Origin: Gracilariopsis chorda
Lineage: Eukaryota > Rhodophyta > Florideophyceae > Gracilariales > Gracilariaceae
Assembly (NCBI GenBank): GCA_003194525.1
Contig: NBIV01000100.1
Coordinates: 186,001 to 250,000, forward strand
Length of the DNA: 64,000 nt
Direction: 5' to 3'
A model generated the notes under the pieces. It saw only the letters and a program-made list of their open reading frames with translations, searched no databases and had not been told where the DNA came from. The translations under genes and the position numbers were made by a program. Below are positions 1 through 11,123 of the stretch, in pieces (position 1 is the stretch's first letter; each line of letters opens with the position of its first letter).

Positions 1-930
1 TAACCATTCTGTATCAAATTCTAGCCTCTTAAGTTAAAGCAACTACTCTCCGTCCCCTTGCTGTTCGCCATTGTCTCCATCGCCGTCACTCAGGACCCAA
101 GCCCAGTCGGCACTTGTGCGGAGTTCGTACAACCGCTCCTCCAACTCCAGTACCCACGGTCTCCCCTCGAAGAACCCTGACTTTGTCATAAACTATGCAC
201 GTGCACGCGACCACGCATAGACCCAGAGCACCATTCACATGGGCACCGCAAACCACAATCACAGTTTAACTTACCCTGTAAGTTAGCTGTTGTCATCTTA
301 CTGTCCGTCTTCACCGTCATTCCGGGTAGGGGGCAGATCAGTGATGTCATTTATTTACTGCCTCCAGTTGGAACTATGTAGTGGACTGTAAACTACGTTC
401 CAACTGGTGGCCAGGGTGGCTCCATTTACATACCCGTTCCCAGTTTACCCGTTAACCCTTACCCTTGGTAAGTCATACAGTAGCCTTATCTATGACACAT
501 TCGGGGTATGTTTTCTGAAGTACTTGGATGCCTTTGGTACTGTCGGCAAACCAAGCGGTTCTTTAGTGGCATTGGCGCCTCCGTCACGGACGGGTGTGTC
601 TTGTTTTGTCTTCAATATCTAACGCACAGCACTTACTAACGAGTTGAACAATAGACCGCGAGCGCGCGCACTGCCTCAAACCACGTCAAATAATCCGACA
701 TGAGCCACGGAAGTTCTTGGCCGTCTTGAAAAGAGAAAGCTTTTAATGAAAGCTCTCCTTCAGCTTTGTAAAAGAAAGCTGTTGTCCACAATAAAGAAGA
801 AAGAAGTAGAAGACGTCAAATAACGAGGTATCTTTCAGAAAAGGTCAATTTCAACCACAAGATACCAGAAGCTTGTACCGGCGTTAAAGCACTCGATACT
901 ATCTGTGCTGTTCATTACCGCCTCCGACTA
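1..930. other. no recognisable gene
   Basis: I see no coding similarity here on either strand. The one clear structure is an imperfect hairpin at about 364-410, where CCAGTTGGAAC is followed about 20 bases later by its inverse. The retroelement to the right (931-5547) runs on the minus strand, so this stretch could be its eroded pol region, but I could not recognise reverse transcriptase motifs. Confidence 0.4.
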
Positions 931-1236
931 CTATGGGTCAGTACAGACATCTTTCAGCCGCCCTTCAACCACCAGATTATAAAGGCTTGAAGATCTCAAG
1001 AATGACTTCACCAGTCCCGTTATCGCCCTGTGCGTGATTTCAATGCTCTTCGCTCTGTCCCATGTATACCCGTAGTTCTTCAGGGGATTTTCATTCGCGT
1101 CAGCGATATCCAGGCCTGGTCCACCACGAATGTGAGTCCGAAGAGCCGGCGGTACTAATTCAGAGTTGATAAGGTTGGGCGCGGCCCTTGTATCTAAAAG
1201 AAAACTGGCAAACCATATATTGGTTGGACAGGCCAA
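931..1236 (-). pseudogene. Ty3 aspartic-protease-like fragment
   Basis: The minus-strand frame contains a stretch matching the protease of the chromovirus at 44641-45885: an LLDT core where that copy has VLDTGA, then APNL, and later DIADANENPL against DISDANKNPL. The similarity places it between gag and reverse transcriptase of the left Ty3 fossil. It is a fossil and not expected to be active. Confidence 0.7.
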
Positions 1237-1860
1237 AACTTGGCATAAACGTTTTAGTTTCTCTTGGCCATGATCAGAGCTCTATTTGGACTACGAAAAG
1301 TATGACAACGTATCCACGGATGACGTAGAACCAAGATGGCATCTCAGCTCACGGTAGTTTCAGCCATGTTCCTAGTAATGATCTTGACGGCGGGGGAGCG
1401 AATCCATACCGTTTTTGGCGTCAAATACGGCTCGAAAGGCGCCCTTTTTATAGACAAGACTCCCCAATCTAGTTTTTCGAAGAGGTATTTACCGAAGTCG
1501 ATGTCAGTATCCCATGTTGCGAACCAGAATTAATCCCATTCGGTGATACGACCAAGCTCACTGGTTGATCAGGTTTTCGTTTAACTAGGGAAATATTCGT
1601 TCGTGCCAGTGTGGTTTTTGCGAGTAATGCTTTCAATTCTTAGTATGAAGTACTTGGCACTTGGGCTAAACCAGGCGGGTCAGCACTTCGTAATTCATAA
1701 TGTTTCTGCGCACCTCTCGGAAGTTCAAGTCACATTTTGGTAGAATATGACCGTAATGGTAACCTATATGACAGATAACCGGTGCTAGTTTACCGTATGG
1801 GCGGTGGCTTTCCGTTTGACGTTGCTGTTTCGGTACGACCTATCCAGAGCGGGTAAGACG

Positions 1861-3299
1861 CTATGTGTTTGACACGTGAGCGAGCATAGTGCCCTGAATC
1901 CTTGCCACACGGGCGTAGAAAGCGTGTTTTTCTTTCAAAATCGGGGCCCATGTTGACGGCAAGTTTATAGTCCCAAACGTATCATAGCGACTTTCTGCGT
2001 ACTGGCTGTGGTTCATATCCGCATTCGCGGTTCTGCGCAGGGTGTAAGACATCGATTGTGATGATTCCTGCAGTAACAAAGCTCTCGCAGCTTGACGTTT
2101 CGTTTGAATCCGTGCACGGTGAGTTTCTCCCCCAGCTTGGGCATGCTGGACCTGTTCAAGGTATGAAATCGTTCGTTTATCTTGAGGGTGCTGCGCGACG
2201 AACGCTCGTATTGCGGGGTCCCATCCATCAACGAACATCATACACCGGTTTTGGGCGGAATACACATTACCACAACGGTGAAAAGCTTTATTCATGTGGG
2301 TTGAATAGACTGTTTCGGTTTCACCAGGCTTTTGTTTCGTATCTTGTAGCGCAAATACCGCTGTGTGGATGGCATTTACCGTAGCGTATGACCTGAGAAG
2401 GTAATGAACTGCTTCCCGCCAGCACGTTACTACTCCTTCCGAAGCTCGCGAGGATCTTCGAACGGAATTGAACTGATCTTAAGCCATACCCGTTAGGAAA
2501 CACTGTAACGCGAGATACGCTTGGGCTTCACGCATTCAGAGTATGTCAGCCTGCTGAACGAACCTAGCGAGTAATTCAAGCACCAAAGTTGGATCTTCTC
2601 TTGATAAACGACTCAATTGGAGAGTAATATTCATGCGTTTGATGGAACCCTAAACCTTGGCAGTACCTCGTGCAGACAGAGTAGATGAGGAATCATCCCA
2701 TCGATAATAACGATACGATGACAATTTCCGGTAATTCGGATTCGTACGCTTTCATTCTTTGATTCCCATGTGACTTCTGCCTTCCTCACGAGAGCGAATG
2801 ACTCCATGAGTAGTATAAATCGCCTTCGACTTCGTCGCGCGGTACTTCCTTCGTTCGTAATCAGAACCCACTGAACGGTGATCAGAGTAAGAAGCTGACG
2901 AACCCGAATCAAGGTATTGACTATCCTTTTTGGGGTTATGAGACTGTCGTTTGTTCAAGAGGCGAATTGAATGACCTCGTTTTCTGATTCCGCTGGCGCT
3001 TCTGTATCTCTAAGGATGGTCGCTTCCAGCGTATCCAAACGAACGTGCACACGTTCCAAGGCCACCTGAACGTCATCGACAAACTTGTTGTAGTTCTTGA
3101 AAAAAGTACCTGGGGCACCCAGACATTTCATAGTGGAGTTAATGTCTCGACTTAAGAGTCGGATATCTCCCGAGATATCCCTAACTTGGGCAATTTCAAG
3201 TTTTTGACAAAGCCCGTTTATCTCTTCGAGAAGAGACACATGAGCCACCTTAGAGATGTGGATCATCGACTCCAGTCGAGCAAACTTAGCTGAATCCAT
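1861..3299 (-). pseudogene. gag region of the left Ty3 fossil
   Basis: Minus-strand frames here correspond, in order, to the gag pieces of the right copy (59956-60498 and 62655-63770). These are an N-terminal helical part with RLESMIHI and NKFVDDVQ-like motifs (2955-3299), a Ser/Arg-rich spacer (2752-2958) and a capsid-like part (1861-2500). The capsid part also resembles the chromovirus gag at 46619-47008, sharing an NKAF-RCGNVY motif and a DPAIR motif. It is broken in several places. Confidence 0.75.
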
Positions 3300-3698
3300 A
3301 CGACGGTAAGCCGCAGACGGCGTCTTGACCAGTGGGGTGGTACCGCCTTGGTTATAGCCTGTGGAGCAGATGCAACTGAGGGCGTTCTTCGGGCATTCCG
3401 ACTAACTTCATTGTCGTCCAAACGTTCCGGGCGGGTGTCCGCGTGCGCGGTGCACCCTGCGTGGGTATACCAGCTGCATCGATAGACCCATTCCGAGAAT
3501 TGGAGGCCGGTGGCGGCATACTGCATGCCAGTCAACCGAGTGTTCGGAACTTTAATAAACTCGAATCAGAGGTTTCCGAAGAACTGTGGCAACACAACGA
3601 TCTTGATAGATTCTTTCAAGAAACTGGAACAGCACAGAAATCCGCAAAGTGATCAAACCAAATATAGGTGAACCGACTCTAGGTCAAGAGACCACTTT

Positions 3699-5547
3699 TG
3701 GAGCAATATCCTTAGGCGGGAAATCCTCCCAAGGTGTTCGCAGCCTTGCTCTCTTGTGAGGTAGGCGCAGCGACAGAGCCCTCCATACCACGGTGTTCGG
3801 GTTTAAAACCGAGGGGACTTCCGGCTATACCGACAGGAATGATACAGGAAATTGGGTTACCAGCTCGTCAACGTTGTAGTGCAATACCCGCAAGCGGGAC
3901 AACACACGCAGACGTTCGGAATCTTCCCCTCTGGAGGGTAACACAGCGAACAGAGGCTCTCCGGATGAGCACGACGAAGTCGGGTTGTAAAGCCGAGGCT
4001 CACCCTCACGCCAAGCGGGGAGAGTTGAAACGGTAGGATTAGGATCACCACGAATGGGAAAACAGCCCTTCCAAGGAGTACGAGTCCACGTAAGTGGGGG
4101 AAGACGTCACGGGATACCGGAACGAGAGACACGCGTCAGCGGTGACGAGCAACCACACAAAGGGGTAGAAACCACGAGAGCGGGGTAATGGAAATACGGG
4201 GGATGCCCGATTGGTGGCGACGGGGGTGTGGGCCAATGGGACCACGAAAAAGGTACAAAGGAATCCTATACAGGGGCGAGAACACGGCGGTGGTGAATTA
4301 AGTGACAAGTGCCCAAGGCGGTGATACTCCTAGTGACGCAGGGTGGATAGGTCTACCGTTAGTAACGCGGCTTTACCTCCGGGGAGTGTAGAAGACTCGC
4401 GAAAGCGGAAAAGACTTAGAGCCAAGAACCCTGGTTGCGGAAGTTTACTAAGTGTCAGGGCGAGGTCGCGGAGCCACTATATAGTGTAGTAATCTCCCTA
4501 CTGTAGCGTAGATAAATAATAAATGATAAATATAAGTTAAATAAATGTCCACACCGTGGTGCCAACCTCCTCTTGACTATCCGTGTCACACGTGGTCCAC
4601 TCACGCCTTGGGCGGCACACGGCGCATGCACAGTTGTGCACCTGGCGCACAGTGCGGATCCGCTGAGGGCTGAGACACCCGTTAATAGCGGTAGTAATCA
4701 TAAAAACGCTAAAGCGGCAAAAACACCAAGTCCACAGGGCATCGCTGAGTCTTCCTCTTTGAGGATTGCACTTCAAACGTAGTGCACAGGTCCGTATGAG
4801 CGGTGTTACGGTCCACGGAGAATCCAGAAAGGGAAAAGGGAAAAAAGGGGAGAAACAAAAAGGGAAGGTACAACCCAGCGGGTCGTGCAGAAAGCCGAAA
4901 GAGACCCGGCGGTGGGGGGTGTTGCTTGTTCAGCCAGCACGGCAAAACTCAATGCTGAGTCGAACGGCTATCTGTTCCCACAATAGAAAGTAACCAAAAC
5001 GATAAAAACAGTGAACACTGGGCGAACCCACTTGGTAAGACAGATCAGGGGTCCTTGGTGATACTGCACCGCTGAGTATAACGTGACCGAACGCGGTGAA
5101 ACCCCGGCAGGATTTGGTCACTTGGCGCAGGCGATAGACTCAGAGCCAAGTCACAGCTTGTCTTTACTTCAGTGTGAAACGGGAAGGTCGTCCTCCCGTA
5201 AGTACTATAGGGTCACAATAAACTAAGAATACTACTACTGCAGTGTGCCCAACTTGTGGTCTACACACTTGTGTCACTTCGTGGCACTGCTGGCCACAGC
5301 ACAACACCACACGTGTGAATCATGCCAACTATGAATAATATCCGCATGCCTGCCACGCGTACACCTCTTCCAGATACCACAGAAATCACCCACAAAGGTT
5401 CCAAAAATACCAATTAAAATTCATATCGAATTTCACTCAATATTTCTGAGGGTACACTCATACCTGAGTTGAACCGATCCCACGTCGGTATTGAATCATT
5501 GATGATCCACCTCGCTTAGAGGGTATGCACGCACGCATTGCTCTACA
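3699..5547 (-). repeat. 5' LTR of the left Ty3 fossil, split by a solo LTR
   Basis: Read on the minus strand the LTR starts TGTAGAGCAAT and ends ATTGCTCCA, a short terminal inverted repeat of the TG...CA kind. A primer-binding site (TGGTCTCTTGACCTAGAG) follows four bases after its end. It aligns with the LTR at 58834-59776. The span is 1849 bp, and subtracting the inserted solo LTR (901 bp) and one 5-bp duplication leaves 943 bp, exactly the length of the right copy. Confidence 0.85.
3875..4775. mobile_element. solo LTR of a chromovirus-related family
   Basis: It begins TGTAGTGCAATACCC and ends GGATTGCACTTCA, matching the ends of the 826-bp chromovirus LTRs (TGTGGTGCAACGC and GCGTTGCACTTCA). 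It also shares internal blocks such as GACGTTCGG and TCCACGTAAGTGGGGG. It is flanked on both sides by AACGT (3870-3874 and 4776-4780), a perfect 5-bp target duplication. No internal region is present, so it is a solo LTR. Its sequence is well diverged from the young pair, so it belongs to a related subfamily or is old. Confidence 0.88.
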
Positions 5548-5687
5548 ATAACCTGTGACGGGACACATCCTTGCCATGAAGGACCGGTTTGGCAAAAGGT
5601 ATTATACTTGTTAGGGTATTTCTTGTCTACATTATATTTGGTGATGGCACCAGGTGATTTGAGCAAAATCCTTTCAACGATCTTCCC

Positions 5688-6044
5688 ATGGCTAAGCATC
5701 CACGTCCGAGTGTGAGCCAGCTCGTTTTAAAGATATGTGAAAATTTTTCCCCGGAACCGCCCCCTAAGCGCAGTCGTTTCATTGATGACGAAGCCTCCGA
5801 AGCAGGGCCTTCTACCGAAAAAGCGCTCTCAGTTCAGGCACAGTATGGTTTGACGCCTCAGGACAGCGCCATCAACCCATCTTAAGGTGTTGCTCAGTTT
5901 GGTGGCCTATTTGTGGGGCTGGCGGATGGCCACCGGAAAGCAAATGAGGTGGACGACCTCTCTTCAACATCGTTTGGAGCGCCTGCCCCTTTTGCATATA
6001 CAATGTATTCTGGAAAGAATAATACTCTTGTCGCGGACTCGTAG
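5688..6044 (+). pseudogene. unrecognised decayed reading frame
   Basis: A plus-strand frame of about 119 codons opens with MAKHPRPSVSQLVLK. It contains a basic/proline patch (PEPPPKRSRF), an acidic stretch and a C-terminal half with GGLFVGLADGH. It is interrupted once, yet the same frame reads protein-like on both sides, so it looks like decayed coding DNA. AATAAA occurs at about 6149. I do not recognise the family. It converges with the minus-strand frame at 6112-7100. Confidence 0.35.
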
Positions 6045-6111
6045 GCGTCCCCTTGTGAGGGGTGTTATGCTAGCAGCGGGCACAGCAATAGATGAATAGG
6101 TACAGAGATAG

Positions 6112-7100
6112 GATTAGTATGTACTACCATCCTTCCTCATTATTTCAATAAACTGCTTCTTCTTGCCTGTATACGTTCCAATAGAGATGCGGTAGTGCGG
6201 GTGGCGGCCCAAGGCCAGGGGACGTTCCGGCGCGAGGACTTGCAGCGCCAGAATAGTCACACTGGGTGCACCGGCACGCAACAGCGCGCAGGAGCTGAAC
6301 TGTTGGGTGTGACAAGGGCCGGATGGGCGGCGATAAGCACGAGGTGAGCGATATGATCGACGGTGGTTTCTGCTATGGCGTGCAACATATGGCAGTACAC
6401 ATGTTTTGAAAGAACCAGTAACGATCTTGGATTCAAGAGCAGGAACGAAGCGCGCTGACCGACAGCACCGCGCTGAGTGGTATGATGGAAATCCATAAAA
6501 ATCGTGGCTTGAAGGTAGATTATGGCAGCTGGCTTGTAGGCTGGGCCGTCTTCATCGGCTTGAATGCTCTATCCCTGAAGGTAGCGATTGATAAGCACTT
6601 AATTCGGTGTGTTGTAAAAGACGCGCACGCCGGTGAGCTGGGTGACAAATGGATGCAGAAAGGGCAGCAACATCATTTGCAGCATTCCTTTGATATTCGG
6701 AAGAACGCCCCAGTTTTTGAGCGTGCGGTTGTTGAGTCGCTTCCACGCGGTGCGGTGCCAGGTGATGTGGTGCATCAAATGCTGTTGCAGCTTGGCGGTA
6801 ACAAAATTGGCGTATTATTGCATGCCGGGTAGGGTTTTATATTGAAACGGCTGCACGAACTGCGCACGGGCGCCCTCACACGCGTGCATAGGCGTTGCCT
6901 TTGCGGATGCGTCTGGAGAAGCGCCGGACGCAGTAACGGTAGTTCTGCAATGACGGGGTGCTGGGCGCGAAACCGGCGAGAGGGCGCCGGCTGTGGAAGC
7001 GGCGAGAGCCGGTTGGCCCTCAAAACGAGATCGAATTTTAAAGGGACTCCACCCACTCTCCGCCTTTCTCCACCTAGGGCAACAGACGGGGGGGGGGGGT
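6112..7100 (-). pseudogene. GC-rich unrecognised decayed coding region
   Basis: On the minus strand several adjoining frames read protein-like. One part contains LMHHITWHRTAWKRLNN and FLHPFVTQLTGVRVFYN (about 6600-6830), and a C-terminal part contains ALGRHPHYRISIG and GKKKQFIEIMRKDG (about 6115-6240). The frames are broken several times. The block is richer in G+C than its surroundings and ends near a run of 12 G at 7088-7099. I do not recognise the protein; the base composition suggests a separate origin from the AT-rich flank on the right. Confidence 0.3.
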
Positions 7101-7848
7101 TGCCTGACAAGTAACATACTCTTTCTATGACCATAGATTTGTTCTTTAAGATTCTGCTGTAATAAAGGTTCCTTAAGGCTGGTTCCTGGTCTATCTAATC
7201 ATAAAATAGTTTAGTTTAAATCTGCGCTAAGGATGCTGCTTACAAGAAACGGTGAAAATGAAGCTATCCTGGCGACCAATTGGATCGTGGTGTAAGTTCT
7301 CATTTCAAACGGAGACGGTAAGTAAAAGATCCTGCTGATCTGTATCTCTGAATGACGGGAAGGAAAGACAGTGGGCGCAGGTACAGCTAGAAAAACATTT
7401 CAGTTAGATGTTGATCGGTTTTTTGTTAGATGTTTGAGACTAACTCAGAGTCAAATTATTCCTTATTTAACATGCCTTTGTTTTGTTTTCTGGTAATTAA
7501 AAGGTGAGAATAATGGCCCTGTTTGGTGTTAAGCTCTCTCTCTATCATTGGGCATATAGCGGTTTCTTATGTCTTAGTTTCTGCCTTATTGCTGCGACAA
7601 GTATTGCCACAATAATGGCTCCTTCATCTTAAATAACAGCAATGAAGGTCTTTTTTATTTGCAGCGACGTGGAATGCTATACTTCAAGAAGTCAATGATG
7701 CAACCGTATTAATTTACAGATATAGACTTGAATAGTCAGAAAAATAAAATTTGTCCTAATAAGATCATCGCAAAATGACAAGTGTGATAGTCATAATTCC
7801 CTATAGACGAGATACAAGGATGATGATCTGGAAAGATGGCTCTTCAAT
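7101..7848. other. no recognisable gene
   Basis: AT-rich, no coding pattern or repeat recognised. It precedes the tandem array that begins at about 7849. Confidence 0.4.
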
Positions 7849-7995
7849 ATGACAGAAAAGGATGCCCCCGCAACCTTTACAGGTGGTCTTGACAAGAATA
7901 TACCTTCGGATCCATCTTTGGCTTGGCGCAGCAAGGATGGTTTTGCATGCAGCGTCAGAGGAAAACTATATTTGATGGATCCGACTAGAAACTAG
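7849..7995 (+). CDS. short open frame in the first tandem unit
   Basis: ATG to TAG, 48 residues, starting MTEKDAPATFTGG and containing DPSLAWRSKDGFAC. The two later units (about 8826-8915 and 9262-9352) keep the same frame over the block and end at an equivalent stop, giving DAYLARLSKEGCAC and DPSLAWRSKKRFSW. That could reflect past coding or merely shared descent of the repeat. I recognise no domain. Confidence 0.25.
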   Translation: MTEKDAPATFTGGLDKNIPSDPSLAWRSKDGFACSVRGKLYLMDPTRN

Positions 7996-9740
7996 TTTCA
8001 TAACTGCATTTATTAATTGAGTTTGACCGACGTGATTGCAACTGGGTGGCACTACACTAGTGACTGCAGTGCCAGCGAAGCTGCTGCTGAGTGGCTGACA
8101 CTCCTGCAATGCCAGCCACTGAGCAGCAGTGGCAGTCAAATCACAACAGCAGTCAATGATCTTTAAGTTTTGCTGCTACTGTTGCTGATTTTTGCGCATA
8201 AAACAGAAGCATTGTGCGAAGAGAGGTTTTGTCAAGCACCTAAGGGGGCGTGCAAGGGTTTTTATTGACGGAACATCTCCATTCAATCAACGTGTGCAAT
8301 CTCCTCTCTCTACAAATCCTTATAGTGAAGAGACTAGAGAAAACGGCCTTTGGCCACGGGCGGCGATGCGTGCCGCTAAATGAAGTGGGTTAGGGGGATC
8401 TGTAGGCCCTTTCTGCTCGCTATCGCTCGCAAACGGCCTGCAAACCAATAAGGGCCGCGGCGCCGAGAGCGACTATGAAATAAAGCTCCTATTGACTTTC
8501 TCTGTGTTGGTGAGAGGCTGGCACTGCTGCCCTTGCACTGCCAAAATGAATACAGGACCAGCCACTGTGCAGCAGGGTGGCTGGCACTACTGTAATACCA
8601 TCCACTGAGCAGCACAGATAGTCAAAATACAGCACCAGCCAATGAGCTATGAGCTTTCATGCTGCTGCTGAATGTTTTAAGTATAACGGGAGGCCTTGTC
8701 CCAAAAGAGCTCTTTGCAGTTGCTGAGTGGGGCATGCGAGCGTGTTTGGTTTCGAAATGCCTCCCTTAAAGAAACACGTAACCCCTTAAACCTCACTATT
8801 TCGTTATAGTGGAGAGATAAGAATATGCCTCGGGATGCATATTTGGCTCGTCTTAGCAAAGAGGGTTGTGCATGCCGCGCTAGACACAAACTTTGGTTCA
8901 TGGATCTGAAGAGGTAGTAGAGAACGAACTCAAAATAATTGTTACTCTTCAGCCACAAATGGCGTCTGAGGTACATTTCATTGCAATTGGCGTACACTGC
9001 ATTCGTTTACTATAGTGTCAGCCACTCAGCATCAATGAAATTCAACAAGCAGCAGCAGGCAGGCCGCCAATAATTTTTTAGCTTTGCCGCTGCTCTCGGT
9101 GCTGCGGGTGCTGCTGAATTTTTCAAATAGCGTTGTGCCAAAGTTGAAACTGCATGCACTGAAAGGAGCGTGCGAGGAGATTTCTCGGCGCAACGATTCC
9201 CGTGATTCAACAACAATTCTCTCATCCATCAGCAAATCATCATAGTGCAGGGGGGTGTTCAGATATGAATATGTTTTCAGATCCATCTTTGGCTTGGCGC
9301 AGCAAAAAGCGTTTTTCATGGTGCCCCAGAGCCAAATTTCGGTGGAAGGAACCGAAGAGATAGAAGAAATACAGCTCTTAATTTGATTACTTTTGGACGA
9401 ACACCTGGCGATCCAAGTGCACGTGGTTGCAGTTGGCTGGTACTGCCGTCATTTACTGGTACTGCTGTCATGTACTGTAGTATTAGACACTCAGCAGCAG
9501 GCGCAGTCAAAATGCAGCAGCAGCCAATAACCTTTGCGATTTGCTGCTGCTGATGGGGCTGAAGTTTTTATTGACGTAGAGGCGTTGCACCAAATTGACC
9601 ATTGCATGCTGTGAAGGGGGCGTGCAAGGGCGGGTTTTGGCCCTACAGCTCCCGTCAATCAACAACATCCACCTTATCTTTGTGCAAGTCATTACAAAAA
9701 AAAGAAAGTGGCCTCCGGCCACGGGTGGCGCTGTGCACCG
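7849..9740. repeat. tandem array of a ~465-bp unit (about four diverged units)
   Basis: The same ordered blocks recur. They are (a) a block beginning near GAATAT and reading CCATCTTTGGCTTGGCGCAG or close variants (7897, 8826, 9262), (b) a GGCTGGCACTGC-type block, (c) CAGCAGCAG...GCTGCTGCTG able to pair as a hairpin (about 8090-8190, 8570-8670, 9035-9115, 9500-9560) and (d) a block with GGGGGCGTGCAAGGG and CAATCAAC. Hairpin blocks are spaced about 450-490 bp. Units 1 and 4 end with a shared GGCCACGGG-GGCG motif (about 8350 and 9720). Units differ by many substitutions and some lack blocks, so the array is old. Confidence 0.7.
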
Positions 9741-9846
9741 CGGTGTAAGAGTCTGAAAAAGCAGTAAAGAGAAAAAGAGGGTGGAAAAGGCAAAAGTACA
9801 AAAGTAAGTAGTTTAACTCTAACAAAGAAAATCGGATGAAATATGA

Positions 9847-10590
9847 TTACTTTTGCGAACGGATGCAGCACCGAATTGCTTCAGGTAGCACTGGGTTCGC
9901 GATGGCCACAGGCATGAATTGAATTGTTTTTGGATTACCAGTTGTGAGCTGTGGGTCATGGAGAAGCAGCAAATTATCGCTCCTTTGAAGGCGTGACAAT
10001 GCCACTTACAACTGACCATCGCAGAAGAAGTTAGATTCCTGGTTTACAACCAAGCCATCCAAGTTCTCTTCCCGTTCTTTGTGAATTGTTGCTGCAAATG
10101 CAACACGAATGGATAGCTGCCTTAGATTCATGCGATTGTCTGCAAAACGAAACTAGAAGCCAATGCAATGCAGGAGCTGTCGTTCCAGTACCTGTCCAGT
10201 CTCGTCAAATTAAGCCACCTGCATGGTACACTGATCGACACGCACATCTACGAGCAGCTTATCATTGACTAATGCGGGATGCAGCCCATTCTGAATGACC
10301 ATAACTGGCACAACAATGTTCAAGTCCAAATTATGAGGTTATACTCCAGTGGGTGCATACTGATATGCAAAGTAGAGAACACAAGTATTGGTGACGTCGG
10401 ACTCAGAGTTCTATCCACTGTCAAGGTTTACCGTTGTAGCTGAAAGAAGAGTGAAGTGTTCACCAGGAAACAGATTTAGGGCTGCGGCGTTATGTTGGTC
10501 GATGTAGTAGAATACTACGTCCTTTGGCCAACTGCAGTAGTATTCCACTGAGAGGTAGTACCCGCAGAGAGCAAAACACGGGGGTGATAG
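9847..10590 (-). pseudogene. Pif1-type helicase C-terminal relic (probable Helitron)
   Basis: Read on the minus strand, pieces occur in the order known for the C-terminal half of Pif1-like helicases of Helitrons. They are ALNLFPGEHFTLLSA (usual form LLPGE...YLSAD), then YAPTGV followed by PHNLDLNIVVPVMVIQN (usual PSGLPPHKLNLKVGAPVMLLRN), a VNDKLLV segment, LSIRVAFAATIHK (usual FPVRLAFAMTINK), and finally FFCDGQL followed by VALSRLQRSDNL (usual FSHGQLYVALSRV). At least three in-frame stops break it. The helicase N-terminus and Helitron Rep domain were not found. A decayed host PIF1 gene is the alternative. Confidence 0.65.
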
Positions 10591-11123
10591 TCTACTGGGT
10601 CTATTGGTAGCGCCAGCACCAAATGGCAGCTAGACGCAGTGAATGGGCGGTTTCTCAAGTCCCTACAAGTCGGTAGACTGGTAGCGATGGCTTATTAGCT
10701 GCATACGGTAGCAAGAGGACTGCAATGTTGCTTGTCTTTAATATTTGGATGTCGATGACACTGGAGCCAAACTATATGGTCGACGAGGCGCTCTAGCCCC
10801 TATGAACAACTAAAAAGAGCTAATTGCAATTAATACATAAACAAAGCTGAGATCACAGTACTTTGGCACTCGGCAAGTCCCCTCGTATCTCCTTCACCGG
10901 CACCCATGTTGGTAATGTGGAACATTTCGTCCAGCAATTTTTTGACCACCTCCGCCCGCTTAGCCCCATGCTTACTATCCCACGCCACCTGTCCAATGGT
11001 CATTCTCCTGCAGACATCTTTCCTTAAAACCAGACGACCCTTTGAATGCCTTCCAAATTCAAGTCTTTTCTCCACTCTATATTTTCACGCACTGTGCGCT
11101 TCCGGATAATGTGATAGGTCGGT
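10591..11123. other. no firm gene
   Basis: A hydrophilic minus-strand frame at 10830-11075 (containing WDSKHGAKRAEVVKKLLDEM) could be a coding fragment, but I see no family and no supporting context. The rest shows no pattern; it may include the eroded upstream part of the helicase relic. Confidence 0.3.

Larger units (their letters stand above)
931..5547 (-). mobile_element. Old Ty3-type LTR retrotransposon fossil (left copy)
   Basis: The element is on the minus strand. Its 5' LTR lies at 3699-5547, a primer-binding site at 3677-3694, gag-like coding at 1861-3299 and a protease-like piece at 931-1236. The pol part and 3' LTR are not visible and would lie to the left. Gag and protease resemble those of the young chromovirus at 38773-49007, and the LTR, leader and gag match the copy at 58834-64000. 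It is clearly broken, with several breaks and drift throughout, so it is old. A solo LTR of another family sits inside its LTR. Confidence 0.85.

Noticed and set aside
3734-4310. Several open frames on both strands
   Set aside because: They lie inside the solo LTR and its host LTR; LTRs of these families are GC-rich and give chance frames.
7088-7099. Run of 12 G, possible quadruplex
   Set aside because: A single homopolymer run; could be slippage or an assembly artefact.
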